Shown piece after piece: positions 1-13,200 of a stretch of 64,000 nucleotides of DNA. The position numbers were made by a program, and so were the translations under genes. The notes under the pieces are model-generated. The model made no database searches, was not told the origin of the DNA, and saw nothing but the letters and a program-made list of their open reading frames with translations. Every line of letters begins with the position of its first letter. Within the stretch, counting starts at the first letter, position 1. Source of the stretch: Clavelina lepadiformis (lineage: Eukaryota > Chordata > Ascidiacea > Aplousobranchia > Clavelinidae); NCBI RefSeq assembly GCF_947623445.1, contig NC_135243.1, forward strand, positions 7,132,501-7,196,500. Direction: 5' to 3'.

Positions 1-10
1 TTATAAACAG

Positions 11-2383
11 GTATTTGATTGATGAGTTCCACCTGGTAAATGCTATTAATCTAGATGGCGGTGGTTCAGCTACTCTTGTTTTGAACGGCTCACTTGCAAG
101 TTATCCATCTGACCACTGTAAGGGTGCCCCCAAGTGGCGATGTCCTCGTTCTGTCACTACGATAATCTGCGCCCATTCGCCTGACTGTGAGCCGGTATGC
201 GTTAATGGAAAATGCATTGATGGAAGGTGTGTAAAATTGCATTGGAAAGCTCATTAGTAAAAGGTGGCAAGTTTTTGTTATGCCACTGTACTGTAGTGTT
301 CATTTACTTTTGTATGTACGCATGTAGCCGTCCTCACATCCTGTTAATTTACGCTACTGTCTTCTACGTTCGCTTTCCTTTGTTGTTTACGTAGAAATAT
401 TTTTAAAAGAGTATCTCATTTTACCTCATTAACTGATTTCCTTACAAAGATGAAAAAACGAATTTGCAATAGTAGCCTACATGGGACTACAGTAATTTTA
501 TGTTATAGCTGCATTTGTGAAAACAACTGGCATGGTGAAGCATGTGACGTCTTAAGATGTGCTTTTCACAACTGCTCAGCTCATGGATCTTGCAATCAAA
601 GTATGAAATTTAAACTGCTGTTCATTGCTTGTCTGAGAAAGCTCTCATGCATTGAGTTGCTGATGTTTATTGAAAATTTATCACAGCTTGGCTTTTTTCA
701 TGTCACAATATCTGGCCAGTTTTATTAGTTTTTTCGCAAAACTAACAACTGGCAATGTAAACTTTATATTACAAAAAATAAACAAAAGCTGCGAAATTTG
801 TGTTGATAGTAATTCCACATCGACTGCACTCGTATGTGACTTGTCATTTCCCACCCAAAAGGTGTTTGCTAGTCTACCATTTACTACTACCAGTAGCATA
901 CTTTTTACTGTCACTTAGACGGATGCTTTTGTTACCCTGGTTGGTATGGTGATGATTGTAGTCTTCCTTGTCCTCGAAGAAGATATGGCACCAATTGTTC
1001 ACAGATATGTTATTGTGAAAACAATTCTTCTTGTAACCCAGTCTCTGGGGAGTGCGCTTGTCTATCTGGATTCATGGGAAAAGCTTGTGATCAAGGCAAG
1101 TAGACTTGAAAAACTGCCCCCGAATCTCCCGTAAAACACGGCACTTATGCTTATTGTCATTTTATTTTCTTGTATGATATTTTGGATGTTTCAATATGAA
1201 ATTTGTCAGTAAGTCTCGCTATTCAACTACATGCAATTTAAATTTTATAGCAAACTTCATTGCACTATCATTACTGCAGTTAGATTGGTGCATCACTTTG
1301 CTGTAGTTTGGTAAATTAATATTTTATGTTCTTCTTTCTTGCTCATTTTAGCCATTCTACCTCTCCACGTTTTTACCTTTCCTTATTTTAGGATGTCCCG
1401 CTGGAAGATATGGGAGGGATTGCAGCTTCTCTTGCCACTGCAGTGATACTTGTCTCTGCGATTCTGTCACTGGAGCTTGCGATGCTCACATCAATACCTC
1501 AATTTACAGCACTTTACTCAATGGTAAACACTGTGGTTGTTTTATGTGGTTGCTCAGAGTATTTTATCAAATATTTTCTCTGCTTAGTTTATGAATTGTA
1601 TCACCTCATATAAAACAATTGAATTGCAAGTCTTATTAAATTTGTGATTGATTTTCATCAAGTTTCCCAGTGCCTTGCTAGAAACTTTTGGTCTACGACA
1701 CAAATGGATACCCCCGATGTCAACTCTAGACAATATCAATAGTAAGTGAATTCTTACGACTACAAGTATACCATATGACAAGCTTAGCGGGAAAACAATA
1801 CATTATTAACGGTCCGTATTGATGTGATACCTATACTTCCAATCTTATGTCAAGCTTTCAGCAATGTCTACAAAATTCGAATAAGACTTTTGTTTTTATT
1901 TAATTGTCATTGGATGAACTTAAATTATTACGGTCGTTATGTTATGATCAATTGATAATACTTTATAATCGCGCCAAAGTTCAAATTATGCTACAATGGT
2001 AATTGCATGTACAGTGTAGCATACAGTCTTGCAGTTTTGATTTCATCCTCCCACACTAAATCCTTTTTACTTGTAGCCGGCTGATAGCGCTATTGAGCAC
2101 CGCTTTAGGTGCTCTGGCCATCAGCTTGTCATTGAATGCACTGTGCATGTGGAGATTTGTCAACCGTGAAGATAACGACTCTCCGGCCTCATCTACCGAC
2201 GAGGCATCTATTTCTTCAGAAAGCTCAGATGGCGCCACGGTACGCCAGGCCAATTCCCTGCGTTCTGGTTTATTACGTCACATTGTGCACAGAATATTTC
2301 CTCGCGGTCGATATGAAAAACTGAATGCTAACGGTGACGTCATCGAAATGGAAGAAAGGACCCTTCTGTCGGCGGTCACGTGA
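11..2383 (+). CDS. NAGPA: NAGPA, mannose-6-phosphate uncovering enzyme, 3' part (six exons)
   Basis: Partial at the window's left edge. Exons read as 11-226, 509-600, 919-1095, 1392-1523, 1663-1741 and 2077-2383, with continuous phase and a TGA stop at 2381-2383 (333 residues seen). The first exon carries the phosphodiester glycosidase core motif NAINLDGGGSATLVLNGS and LASYPSDHC, close to the vertebrate enzyme. Exons 2-4 encode Cys-rich EGF-like modules. The last exon encodes a transmembrane helix (ALGALAISLSLNALCMW) and a cytosolic tail with a YEKL and an EERTLL motif. The known enzyme is a type I membrane protein of the trans-Golgi that removes GlcNAc from GlcNAc-P-mannose on lysosomal hydrolases, exposing the mannose-6-phosphate signal. 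The intron after 1095 begins with GC (AAG|GCAAGT) instead of GT. The catalytic N-terminal part lies upstream of the window. Confidence 0.93.
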
Positions 2384-3527
2384 CACGAGGCTTCAGCTGA
2401 CCCAAGTGCAATATGATTTCTATTTGGTTCTCTTCATTCACGACTGAATTAGATAATATAAGGCGTTTTAGTTGTAATATGTTTTATACAGCATATAGAA
2501 TGATTACAGAATGAGGATTTCTATTTTTAGCAAAAAACGTGTGCCAGGACCGTGCAATCTTGTGTCTAAATGTGTTGTCTTTTTATTATTCTAAGATCGT
2601 CATCGTTTCACCGGGTGTACACGCCTTTGTAGACGTCGTTTTAATCCTCGGACCAGCGTCATACCATTTTACGCCTTTCATTTATCGCTTAACATCGGAT
2701 GTGGATAGTCTGTAGTAGGCACTTCATATTTCAAGAGCATTTGCTTATAAACGGTCGAAGTCTTCTGTGCGGTAATCTTGTATGGAACAAGTTTTTTCAG
2801 ACAGTCAAGTTTTTTGTTCGGTTTTATGGTAGTTGACTTGCTGATTAATTATCTGGATTGAAATGTTGTCTCTCCCTTTAACCGCAAGTACCTACAATGG
2901 CTTGATCCTTTGGTTTAAGTTTAATTCGAATGTTCTCTGTTGTAGTGTACCTTACAAATTTCTAGGTTTTTTTGGAAATATCTTTGCTGGAAAATATTTG
3001 GAAATGCTCTTAGATTTATTTTATTGATTGTGCAATATCTCGCTTGCAATTTTCCTGTTGTTTTAGTCCAGTTTAAAGGCAGAGAGTTTCTTCATATCGG
3101 CTGAATTCTGATATATGCAAATATTAATCTTTCGTTTTATTGCATGTTGTGCCTGTCTGTTCCTATGTGGTTTTGTTCACCAAGATCTGAACCTTTTTTG
3201 TATTGTATTGTTTATTTTTCGCCATTAACTGTGCGGAGCGAAAGTTAAGATGCTAACCGTTGTAGTTGAAGAACCATAAAACACATGCTCACGAACTATT
3301 ACCGAGCAGAAAAAAGTGGCAAAGCCCAAGGGCTTAAAACATGCAGGCTTCTTTTGTTACTCGCAAGCGAAACTCAGATGTAATCTGACACGTTTGACAT
3401 TTGTTTTCTGCCATACAGCTACTATTTCTGTGAATGGAAAAAGTTCCGATATCTTAATATTTATTGAATTATTTTTATTGTTATCTGTCTTGCGCATTTA
3501 CTGTTGCATTGTGTGATAAGACGAGCG

Positions 3528-3533
3528 AATAAA
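3528..3533 (+). promoter_or_regulatory. Poly(A) signal of NAGPA
   Basis: AATAAA about 1.15 kb after the NAGPA stop, the first good signal before the convergent neighbour. The stretch 2384-3527 between stop and signal has no other gene and reads as a long 3' UTR. Confidence 0.55.
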
Positions 3534-3578
3534 AATGCCTTAAACACTTCAAGAAAGTCAATTCAAGAATTATGATGT

Positions 3579-3584
3579 TTTATT
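3579..3584 (-). promoter_or_regulatory. Poly(A) signal of the TSP1-repeat gene
   Basis: TTTATT on the plus strand is AATAAA on the minus strand, about 320 bp after the stop of the TSP1-repeat gene and only about 50 bp from the NAGPA signal on the other strand. Confidence 0.5.
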
Positions 3585-3900
3585 CACAAATGAAACACTG
3601 AAGTTAAAGGGGACAGGAAAATTAAAAATCAGCCAAACGGGCATCAAACAGAGAATTGTAAATAATTTATGTTCAATATCTAATGCTCACAAAGTCAAAA
3701 TAACTTTAATTAATGAAATTCTACTTCAAAATTTCAAATAAAAACAAGCTTAAGAGATACCGGCGACGGAGTAGGCCTAAACTCAAACAAGAACGGCTTT
3801 GTTGGCTGTTATATATTGTTAATATACCGCGTTTAAGCAGCGTCGTTTTGGTGGTTAAAAGAATGTTCGGTGTTTTCATCACCAAGCATTTGTTGAAGTT

Positions 3901-6900
3901 TCATTGGGGGTGACAGGGCACAGTACAGGATATGGTTATGACGTTGCTACCATGACATTTAGTGGAAGGAACCTGGGAAAAATCAATACTGTTGTTAAAA
4001 TCTAATCTAACCAATTTTGTATATAAATTTCATAACTATCTTCACCTCACGGGAAGAGTTAGTGAACTGGAGACACTTTCGAGTTCGGCGCTTTACGCCA
4101 TGGCCACAGTGCCCGGAACGTGGCCGACATCTTGTGAAAGCTGACCATGGCCCCCAACCGTACACAACTCGACCTTTTAAAACTCAATTCTTAAAACTTT
4201 TCAGTTAAAACCGATTTCTCTATGGGCTAATGGATGATAATGGCTGATGATCACTATAAGTTAAATGTAGGCCTATTATCTTGTTGCAAGAAAGCGCTTT
4301 TGCCAGAGTCAGGCAATACAGGCTATACGGTAGCACCAAAGCACATGAGTACAATATCATGTGTTAAGCCCGACACTACATGAAAGTTGATAAGACGTGC
4401 AAAACAGATTCCGCAAGAGTCAACAGAGTTCCACCGGTCTTGCTGCGGCCATGCATGTGATGTGTGTGACGTACGAGCATTTGTAAATTGAACTAATGTA
4501 TGACGTTAAAATGGCCATCATTCTAACCATGGCATGAAAACGAGCATTCACATTTTGTTCAAACCGAATGAAGAACGTTTTCATGCTAATACTTACAACG
4601 ATCATTAATGCACGCAATCAGCTGTCTGTTGAAGTTTTCACCGCCTGGACAGAGGGAATTTGGCACCGGACTTCTCCCATTGAACAAACAAAGGCGAACC
4701 TGCTGCCGTTTTCCCCATCCGCAAGTTTTAGAGCAAGGTCCACTGACCCACTTTCCCCATCCGTAACTATGTTGCTCGTTTGGTGACGGGCATCTACCAC
4801 CTCTACAAGATCGTGCCTGCCATTGTTCGCCACTTTTGTGTCCGTACCGTGACTCACAGTCTTGCTGTCGCCATCTTGTCTGCGTACAGTTATTCCAACA
4901 GCTCGACCAGTCTGTCCACGGAGTGTAGACCACAGTCTGCGAACAATCCTTTTGGGGCTGTGGAGTGGTGCAGTATTCTGCTTGTGATGGGCAATCTCTA
5001 GCCTCTGTCGATTCACCAGGGCACGCGTTCGATAAACGGGAGGGGTTTTGACCATCACGGCAAGTTCGTTTTCGCATTTGCTGATGCATCCCGCACTTCT
5101 TCGGGCATTCGCTCCACGCGCCCCACGTGGACCAGTAGGGATCTTAAATTCACACAGATATGTCAAAACAATATTCTATCTCGGCGTCGTGTCACGTAAC
5201 TTACGCAAGCGTGTTAATAGTCTATCGCGGAGGAAACAGGCATTACGTAATCGTCCTGTTGTGTTTAAAAACTTTTTATATCAATACATTTAGGCTATTG
5301 TAGCGCAAAAGCTAAGAAACGTTAAAAATATTTTTAAGATGTATATAGTTTTAAAACGACGATATTTAAAAAATATTTTGAGCTGATTATGGATATATGT
5401 GACATAAAACCGTAATATTTACAATATAACAATCTGCCATTACTCTGTTTCTGAAAATTTTTGTAAAGATTTTTGTGTTTTACGTTATTAAATATTTTTT
5501 CACCTGGTGGAAAGAAGTCGACTCCGCAACGGTCTAGCGGTGACCTCAGTTCAGAACCGGGCTTGCTCAAGGCAACAAATCGGAATGGCCAGGACGGCTT
5601 TTGGGTGTTTTGCGTGACTGGAACAGAGTCACATCTGAATGCATGAAAAATACAATGAGAATCTTTATCTTCCGCAAGAAACTCGATGCTTATTTTGGAC
5701 AAATTTAGTCGGGTATAAGCATTCAAGAATTCACAATGGTAGCAATCTACAATCCACAGCAGGCCAACGTCTGCACAATTATACTGGTAAAACTAGTTTA
5801 GTATTGTTTATTAAAATACGCCGTTAGCTGTTACTCACGGATCTTGTGTGTGGCTTCGTACAAATGCTGACAGCCTTTGAAAATTCAACCTGTTCCTGCC
5901 GGTTTCGAATGTTACAGCCGTAGAAAGACATTCAGAATATTCAACGACGACACTATCCTGCTGCATGATGGGACTCGACGCCGATGATCTTTTTGATCTG
6001 GAGTTTTCATATCGATCTGCAAATATACAAAGGACCGTATATTTATTTTTCAGAGATTGTGTATTTCCTACTTACGCATAAGTTAAAACGTAAAGTGAAC
6101 TACAAATTGAAACTCCATGTGCAACAAGAGAGAAACAAACTTGAGACTTGCATCCAGCTTCTCACAATATAGAGCTTCCTATCTCTGTAATTGTTTACAG
6201 TTCAGGAAAAAGCGGAAATTAAAGCAAGTTCTTACTTCTCGGAGGTTGGGAATTGACGTCTTCCGCATATTGAGCAATACATGTTTGAGCAGAGTTCAAA
6301 ACGTTATCGTCATCGGTGATCAGAAAACTTTTGATGCTTTCCTGCCAACATTCTTGTGTTGATCCTCCACCGGCAGCGCTGTAAAGATGACGTTAGCATT
6401 AAAAGCACGGCAAGATGTGCCAAGTCTAAAAAATATTTTAGCATAATTTTTAAATATACCAAAATTCTAGGGTAACTTTGATTCAAATAAAAATGTTCTT
6501 CCCTGGAAACTTATATTCGGTTAAAAGTGTTCTTTGACTGCCTTTAAATCTGGATTGTGTTGCACACAAACAATACGTTGCCTCATTTACCTGCAATACA
6601 CCTGAGCCGTGTTGGCGAACCACTGGCTATCAAGCACAGTAAAATCAACATTTGTCCTCCAGGCGAATTGTGGAGACTCTCCGCTTGGAATCTATGAAAT
6701 CATGTCGCGTCACTTTGCTTTTAAACCGCGTATCGATAATTTCTCCGACAACAACATAAAGTAAACAGGAATGACGACAAACAAATATAACCAATTATTA
6801 ATTAAACAAAGACAAACTTAAAAACAAAGGACGGCGTAAAAAACGATTCAGAGGGCTCATAGCATAGATTACTGTACAGGTGTTATCGCAAAAACTGACC

Positions 6901-7489
6901 ATGGCTTCCATGCATGCCGTGAAGTAGTCGCGAAGAAATTTCGTCTGTCGAACTTCACCCTCGGATTCGACGTTGCGTCTTTTCCGAAGTCCTTCCAGCT
7001 CTCCTTCTTCCTCCAAGTCGACGGAAGCGTGACAACCTGTGATGTAGACAGGGATTAGATTTTGATAGTCGATGTAATAATACTGTACCCTATGGTCATG
7101 AATTAACAGTTAATAGTTGCTGATTGTCATAGCTGAGACAATTAGTTGGGTCATTTTTAAACATTTGTCAGGACAAGTTTGTCAGGTTTATTTTGGTTGA
7201 AGTTCAAAATCAGAATAATGTGAAATCGTATAGCTGAAAGGCTGCTGTAGATGTTATCTGTGATGGCCATATACAAAGCAGAAAACTTGTTATCATAGCT
7301 ATTAAAGTAATTTCGCTATGGCGACAGGCCAGAAGTAGGAATGTTACAATAATAAACTGTTTCGTTTATAAGCTTTGCTTTAAACGTGTTTGTTTTGATA
7401 AATAACAAAAGAGCCGTACTTTTAGCCGTTCTCCCGATGCTCAAGACGAAAATTACTAAAACCAAAATAGTTTCTCGATCCATCTTCAT
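3901..7489 (-). CDS. Secreted protein with four thrombospondin type-1 repeats (nine exons)
   Basis: Exons, 5' to 3' on the minus strand: 7489-7420, 7036-6900, 6691-6591, 6378-6236, 6016-5839, 5634-5504, 5142-4597, 4173-4046, 3972-3901. All junctions are GT-AG with matching phase; 501 residues. Residues 1-22 (MKMDRETILVLVIFVLSIG) look like a signal peptide. Then come about 240 residues that I do not recognise, rich in Cys and holding two furin-like sites (RKRR and RSKR). Four TSP1 modules follow: WSTWGAWSECPKKCG, YTPWTDWSSCWNNC, YGWGKWVSGPCSKTCGWG and YGWGPWSAFTRC. A TSP1 cysteine codon is split T|GT at the 4597/4173 junction, which supports that splice. The protein should act outside the cell, as TSP1 modules bind matrix, receptors or glycans. 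No closer assignment (properdin-, spondin- or ADAMTS-like) is justified because no other known domain is visible. Confidence 0.85.
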
Positions 7490-7926
7490 AAAGGCAAACT
7501 GCAAAAATCTTTTAGAAGGCAGTGTGTTTATTTCTTATTTGCGCTTTGTAAACTTTCTGCAAAACAATGTTTAACTTTTTTTTATAAAAATGGATCATGT
7601 GTAACAGTTAGCAAAAAATTAGCATGATAAAATAATGATCCTTTTAATGCATAATAAAATAATTGTGTATCCTTGCATTTATACTTTAAACTAAACTTAT
7701 TCTGGCTTATTAAAAAAACGTTTTTTATATTTTCCCTCTTCAAAAATTTGAGAAATTTTAGTTTTTAAATATCTAACAAATCTGACTGACAATCGATAAA
7801 GTATACAGATATTTTCCCATGAGACTTTATAGCATCTTTCTTTGACCCGAAAGTTCTTGATTTGTTAGGAATATCTCTGTAACTCCTAGCATGCTTAAAG
7901 GTGCGTCACAAGCTTTGTCCCTAAAC

Positions 7927-7980
7927 TGCAAATCACTGCATACTTTGCAGTGACATAGCCATTTTATGCAGTGATTTGCA
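7927..7980. repeat. 16-bp perfect inverted repeat with 22-bp loop
   Basis: Arms TGCAAATCACTGCATA (7927-7942) and its exact reverse complement (7965-7980). The loop repeats part of the arm (TGCAGTGA). It could form a hairpin or be the two ends of a tiny decayed repeat. Confidence 0.8.
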
Positions 7981-9031
7981 CCTTTTGAAAACGACAATTC
8001 GTTTATAAACAGACGTATTTGCCTTCAGGCCAGAAAACTTTATCTATCTTATGTTCAGCACATTGAATTAACATTGTGTGTGGATAAAATGTAATTCTAC
8101 CACGCGGTTTTTCATCTAAAGTGTTTACAATTAATGTGCTTTTACGTCCCGAGGGCGTGGTTCAAACCACATTTATTTTGGTTAACCCATACGGGGACTA
8201 TTCCATAAACCTGTACTAATACTAGCATGCCCTTCTTGCTTCTGGTGCAAACCGAATGTTCGGTCTATATTTACACACAAAAAGCACGATCATGTGTTGT
8301 GAAGTAGTTTTAGACCTGAAGATCAGAGATATAATTTCGGTATTTTTAACCGCTTTTAAGTTCTATTTCTGTTTGCCAAAACTCCGTCGCTTTTTTTCGA
8401 GACTTTTTGTCTATTACTTGCTATAACCATGACATCATCCCGTTGCTAACCACACGTGTTATAATTAGTTGTCGGCTTTACTCTTAAAATGTGCTTGAAA
8501 ATATACTTCCTTTTTCGGTACGTGCTTATTTAAAACAAGAATCTTTTTAAAATAGGCAAAATTAAATCATTTATATTTCATTAAAATGATGATAAGTAAT
8601 TTTAAAACACGTGGCTTTACACAACGTCGAAAACGATAAGAACTATCTCGGTTTATTTACTATATAGTATACTATATGCCTACATGCATGTTCGTGAAGC
8701 TAAATTGTATAGTCATTTAACCACTTGAAAAAGGTACAATAAGTATCCGATCCAATTTCCAATTTCTTATTAGCCTATATTCTGTTATCAATCATTAATG
8801 GTTTGCATGAACCGATAAATTAATTTGAAATTCATATACGACATTAAAAATCTCAAAGCCTATGATTGAAATTGTTGGTTTTTTTGGACACTATTTGGAT
8901 ATGAAAATAAACGTAAGTATTAACACACTTAAGGCCTATATACAAGTATACAAGTTTTTCCAAATATTTTTGTTAAACCTGAATAGACAGAGAATGATGT
9001 TATCTCACATATATGTGGCTTGGCTTAGCTA

Positions 9032-9075
9032 GCAGTTGTATTTAACTTTTTTCACACCGCGACCCTTTATGACTG
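9032..9075 (+). mobile_element. Possible solitary hAT-type terminus
   Basis: CAGTTGTATTTAACTTTTTT followed by CACACCGCGACCC resembles the common hAT/Charlie terminus pattern (CAGTGGTTCTTAACC, then a GCGACCC block). I could not find its partner end or a target-site duplication. Confidence 0.35.
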
Positions 9076-10186
9076 ACTCAATGTGACCTTATAAACCTCT
9101 TTTCAAAATTGTAAAACAGTTGTGTACATTCATTGGAAGCAAAACATATCACTTTAAAGTAAATCGCTGTACCGTAGGGCGTAAGCCCTATTTTTTTTTA
9201 TAAACAACGAGTAAAAACATTTGTAATTCAGCCGTTGAATACTATACAATAATAAAAATATCCAAGCCTTTTGCAGCCTTCACAAACTATAGCTTTTTAA
9301 TCACTTTTTACTTTGCTGAGAAAAGAAATAAAATTTATTGGAAAGTATACCGGCGAAAACCTTGAAAACCCCGGAAAAAAGACTACCGGTACCTGATCCA
9401 ATATAGTTTGCGATCAACAACATGAAAGCACTAGGCTTATACATAACACATATCGCTCTGCAAAAAGATTTACAGGATAGAGTTTTGTACCGACAAACGT
9501 GTTGTTCGTTGTTTAAAATCCCCGGAAAATTTCGTTCATATTTTCAAAGTGACTAATGCAAAACTTCATTCTACGAAACGGATTAGCGGCACAAGCTAAA
9601 TGCTTAATCACCATATACTGCTTCAAGAAGCACAATTCAAGTCACGTTTTTTCTAAACTTTTCCCAATACTGCCCAACTGACCACAGCAACGCTTTTAAG
9701 TATTTATAAAACATATACGTATTTATATTTATAAAAACATTCTGTATGCCTTCATATAGATATATAATGAAGATAATACAAGTAAATTTTTCACTTTTCC
9801 AAATAGTCGCTGTATTGCTTCAATGTATAGACCCTATTCTTCTTCCTTTAGTTGGCGTCATGTTTCTGATACCATCATACAAACGTGTAGGCTTGTCATA
9901 GGTTTGGGCCAAAACCTTTCCATCGGCATGTATAACAGATTCAAATTCAGTCGAGCCTCAGAAATTGCTGAAATTGCTTGTTTTACAACGGTATTGATGA
10001 CAATAGGTTTGTGCACGAGTGCACAAATTGTAAACCAGGATCGTGTTAACATTGCTATTGTTTTCATTTGAATTTATTTTACCGTATTTGTTAAATAATA
10101 TTATACTACAATTGCTAATTAACCCTAAGCCTACCAATTATCTTCGATTTGAGATTCAATTCGAATCTTGTTATTGTTTTATAGAA

Positions 10187-10226
10187 GGCATAACAACTAT
10201 TGAGAATTATCCAGATAGCATTAACT
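10187..10226 (+). repeat. Dispersed repeat fragment, copy 1
   Basis: The stretch reading TTGAGAATTATCC then GATAGCATT also occurs, with single changes, at about 22177-22211. The shared part is about 30 bp; flanks are weakly similar. Family unknown. Confidence 0.45.
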
Positions 10227-13200
10227 GGTGAGGCGAAGCAAGTTTATATTCGCATCACCGTCTTGTGCTGGTGAAAATTTTCACAAGAATATAAAAGTTT
10301 ATCGGGAATGTTTCGAAAATTGTCAGGTTTTGCAAAATAATTAGTTTTCAATTCAATCATCGGAAAAAGATGTATTTTAATTCTAAAATCTTTAATTCTT
10401 CCTTGTTTCAGTATTGATAATTACTTCATCAAACTCCAATGCTTAATTATCTTTACTTATCAGCATTAATCTTAAAATTCATATTTTTTTCAATTAACTA
10501 TAATTTTGTTTTCTAATCATTTCTATTACAAAAAGGTTCGATTGTTTTAGCTCGCTTATGTATTAGTATATGACTGCATTAGTAAAGCCTATTAATTACA
10601 GTAGTGCATAACTTTGACGTGCTTAAGTTGTAGTAACATTTTGTGATGGAAATATCAGAGACTAAAAGTACTTTTACTTAGCATATAATTTTTTCATCGC
10701 GTCTCTGCATTTTCGGGTTAAATTGCTGGTCAAAATAAAAAAGTCGTTACAAGTTCTTGTGATGTCAGGTCAAATTGGTTTCATAAAAGGGTCAATTTCT
10801 TTCTTTGTTTATTAAAATTACTAAAAGTGCAATTACTTAAAAATTGCCCTCGTGCGATAACTGAAATTTTGCATGTCAACATACTTGCCTTACACTAATC
10901 TAATACAGGAATAGGGCTAAAATATAATTTTTCTACTTCCCGTTACATAGGCCCAAAGTCAAACATGGATTTTTGGGCACAAAAAAAAAACATTTCCTAC
11001 TTTTTCAAGCCAATTTCTATCCAAGTTTTCCGGGCCACCTGGCACTATGGAACGCGTGAACGGCTATCAGAATATCAAGGCTAATAAACAACACCTACCA
11101 TGCTGTCCTTCGATCGGTCAAAGCAAGTTATTTTAAAAAAATACGTAAGAATCGAACAAAATCAGAGAAATCATAAATAAAGATCGGAACAAAGTCAGAT
11201 ACTTGTCTGTGGCTGTTTTGTTTGTTCGTTGTTGAAGTTGTTTTTCTGTTAAATTACTTTTTGTTACCAATTTTAAAAATTATTACTTCAAATACATTTG
11301 TATAAAAGTTAATAAAAATTGTTTCCATTTTTTTTGGAAATAAATACATACAGTTTGTAGCCAATACCGTATGAAACAACCAACTAAAAATCTAAACATA
11401 GCTTTATAAAATCTCAAATAAAGCCGAGTAAATCTAACTAGATTTTTCTTCAAGTCAACTTTTGGTTGTTAACTACATCATTTACATTTTTTAATTTTTG
11501 CAGAACACAAAATTGTTATTCAAAAATTAGTTTTAGAATTGGTTTTTAAATTCAATGACACTTTACAAGTCAAGCGTCTTTAGACTCAAACAACTGCAAC
11601 GAACAATTTTTTAAAGCAATTTTGTTTTTATTAGAAATTGTTTTTGGAACTGGGGCGTATAATGAGCAACGAAGCTATTACTTGCACACAAGACTAGGTA
11701 TCCAGTATTTATTCATTTGAGATGAATTTGCAAGTATACTTTCAGCATTTATATATTTTTCAATTTTTATGAGAAACATTATTATTTAAATTTCTATGAA
11801 CCTATTTAAACTGGTTTAAATTTAGGTGGATTTATTCCAATTCATTTTCATTGGAAAATAATGGTGTTTTCCATTAGTTTTATATGTTCTTGAACCTTAA
11901 TGAATTTATTTTAAATCATAAACTTTCTAACACATGACAAGTGCTATAGCAGAAAACCGATCTATCTAACTGCGATTGAGTAACACGGTTGTGAATTAGT
12001 TACCGGGGCTCCAGTTACTTTTTCAATTCCTTATTCAAAACGTCAAATTGTTTACTCAAAATGTGATTTTTTCTTTTTTTACTAAATTGCACAAAAAATT
12101 GGTAATATGCTGCTCATACAGTAATCACTTATTCAACTAAAAATTAAAATTAAACTGAAAATTATTCATATCACTGAACATATATATAATGTCTTTTTTA
12201 TTTATTTAATGTATCTTTTATGAATGTGTAAAAACCAGGGAACCGGTAGTCAAGTCGATTGCGCCTCGATAAAATAGGTGATAAATAATCGTATAGATAC
12301 AATTACACCTACATATTATTAATCAAAACATTTACAGTAAAAGAATGTTTTTGTAAAATTTTATGGATCCATACGGGAAAAGTTGTAATAAGTCAATCAT
12401 ATCTCATGTAAAGTAACGATAACCTTACAGCTGAGTTGAAACAAATCCAGTTATTTACTCAATGCGATGCGAGTCTATTTATTCATGATGCTAAGAGTAA
12501 AAGCCGCTCGTTTACAAATGACCCATTTTAAGTTCAGTGTTTTCATAGCGTTAAAAACACTTAACATTGTATTTATGTACATAAAAGAATTAGTTTTAAG
12601 GCATTTTATACAGAACCATATGCTACATATGTAACTACTGTTAAGTTGAGTTATTTTCCAAAGGTTACTCGAACCGAGTCATTTAAATCGAGTCAGCTTT
12701 TAAATGTAACTCGTGTGAAGTCAGTTATTGTTCCAAGTTTTTTCAGTTTTGCCATGCGGGAAAAATACGCTAAATCCTTCCATCATTCGGGCTCTCTTTG
12801 TTATATTTAGATAAAGCAGAAACTAGGACGTCAAAAGCTCACTCAGCTCAGACTCTGGGCAGTGTAAATGGCTAAAATGCTTGTAGTTATTGCAGCGATG
12901 ACCGTTCCTGAGCATTACGACACTTTTTAGCAAATAATTATTGCAAATATCCCAAAATCTTTTGCCGTCTCGATTTGTATTTCGTGATATGATGTCACAC
13001 TTCTTTAGGCTTGATAACTGGACTCAAAGAACACTTTTCGTGTAAGAAGGTTGCGGATCGCTGCAGGCCATTAGCAAATAAGCAAATAAATAAAAATAGG
13101 TTCATTAATAAACGTCCAATAAAATATGACTCTGTGGTTGTATCATCAGTTGAACTTTTTTGAACATTTTGCAATGCTATTGTGCTGATCAGATATGACG

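Noticed and set aside
4618-5166. 182-residue minus-strand ORF longer than the TSP1 reading frame beside it
   Set aside because: Overlaps the TSP1 exon in another frame. The TSP1 frame shows ordered Cys/Trp modules and spliced partners; this ORF shows none.
8655-8675. 16-bp palindrome ATATAGTATACTATAT
   Set aside because: Simple alternating A/T sequence in AT-rich DNA, likely by chance.
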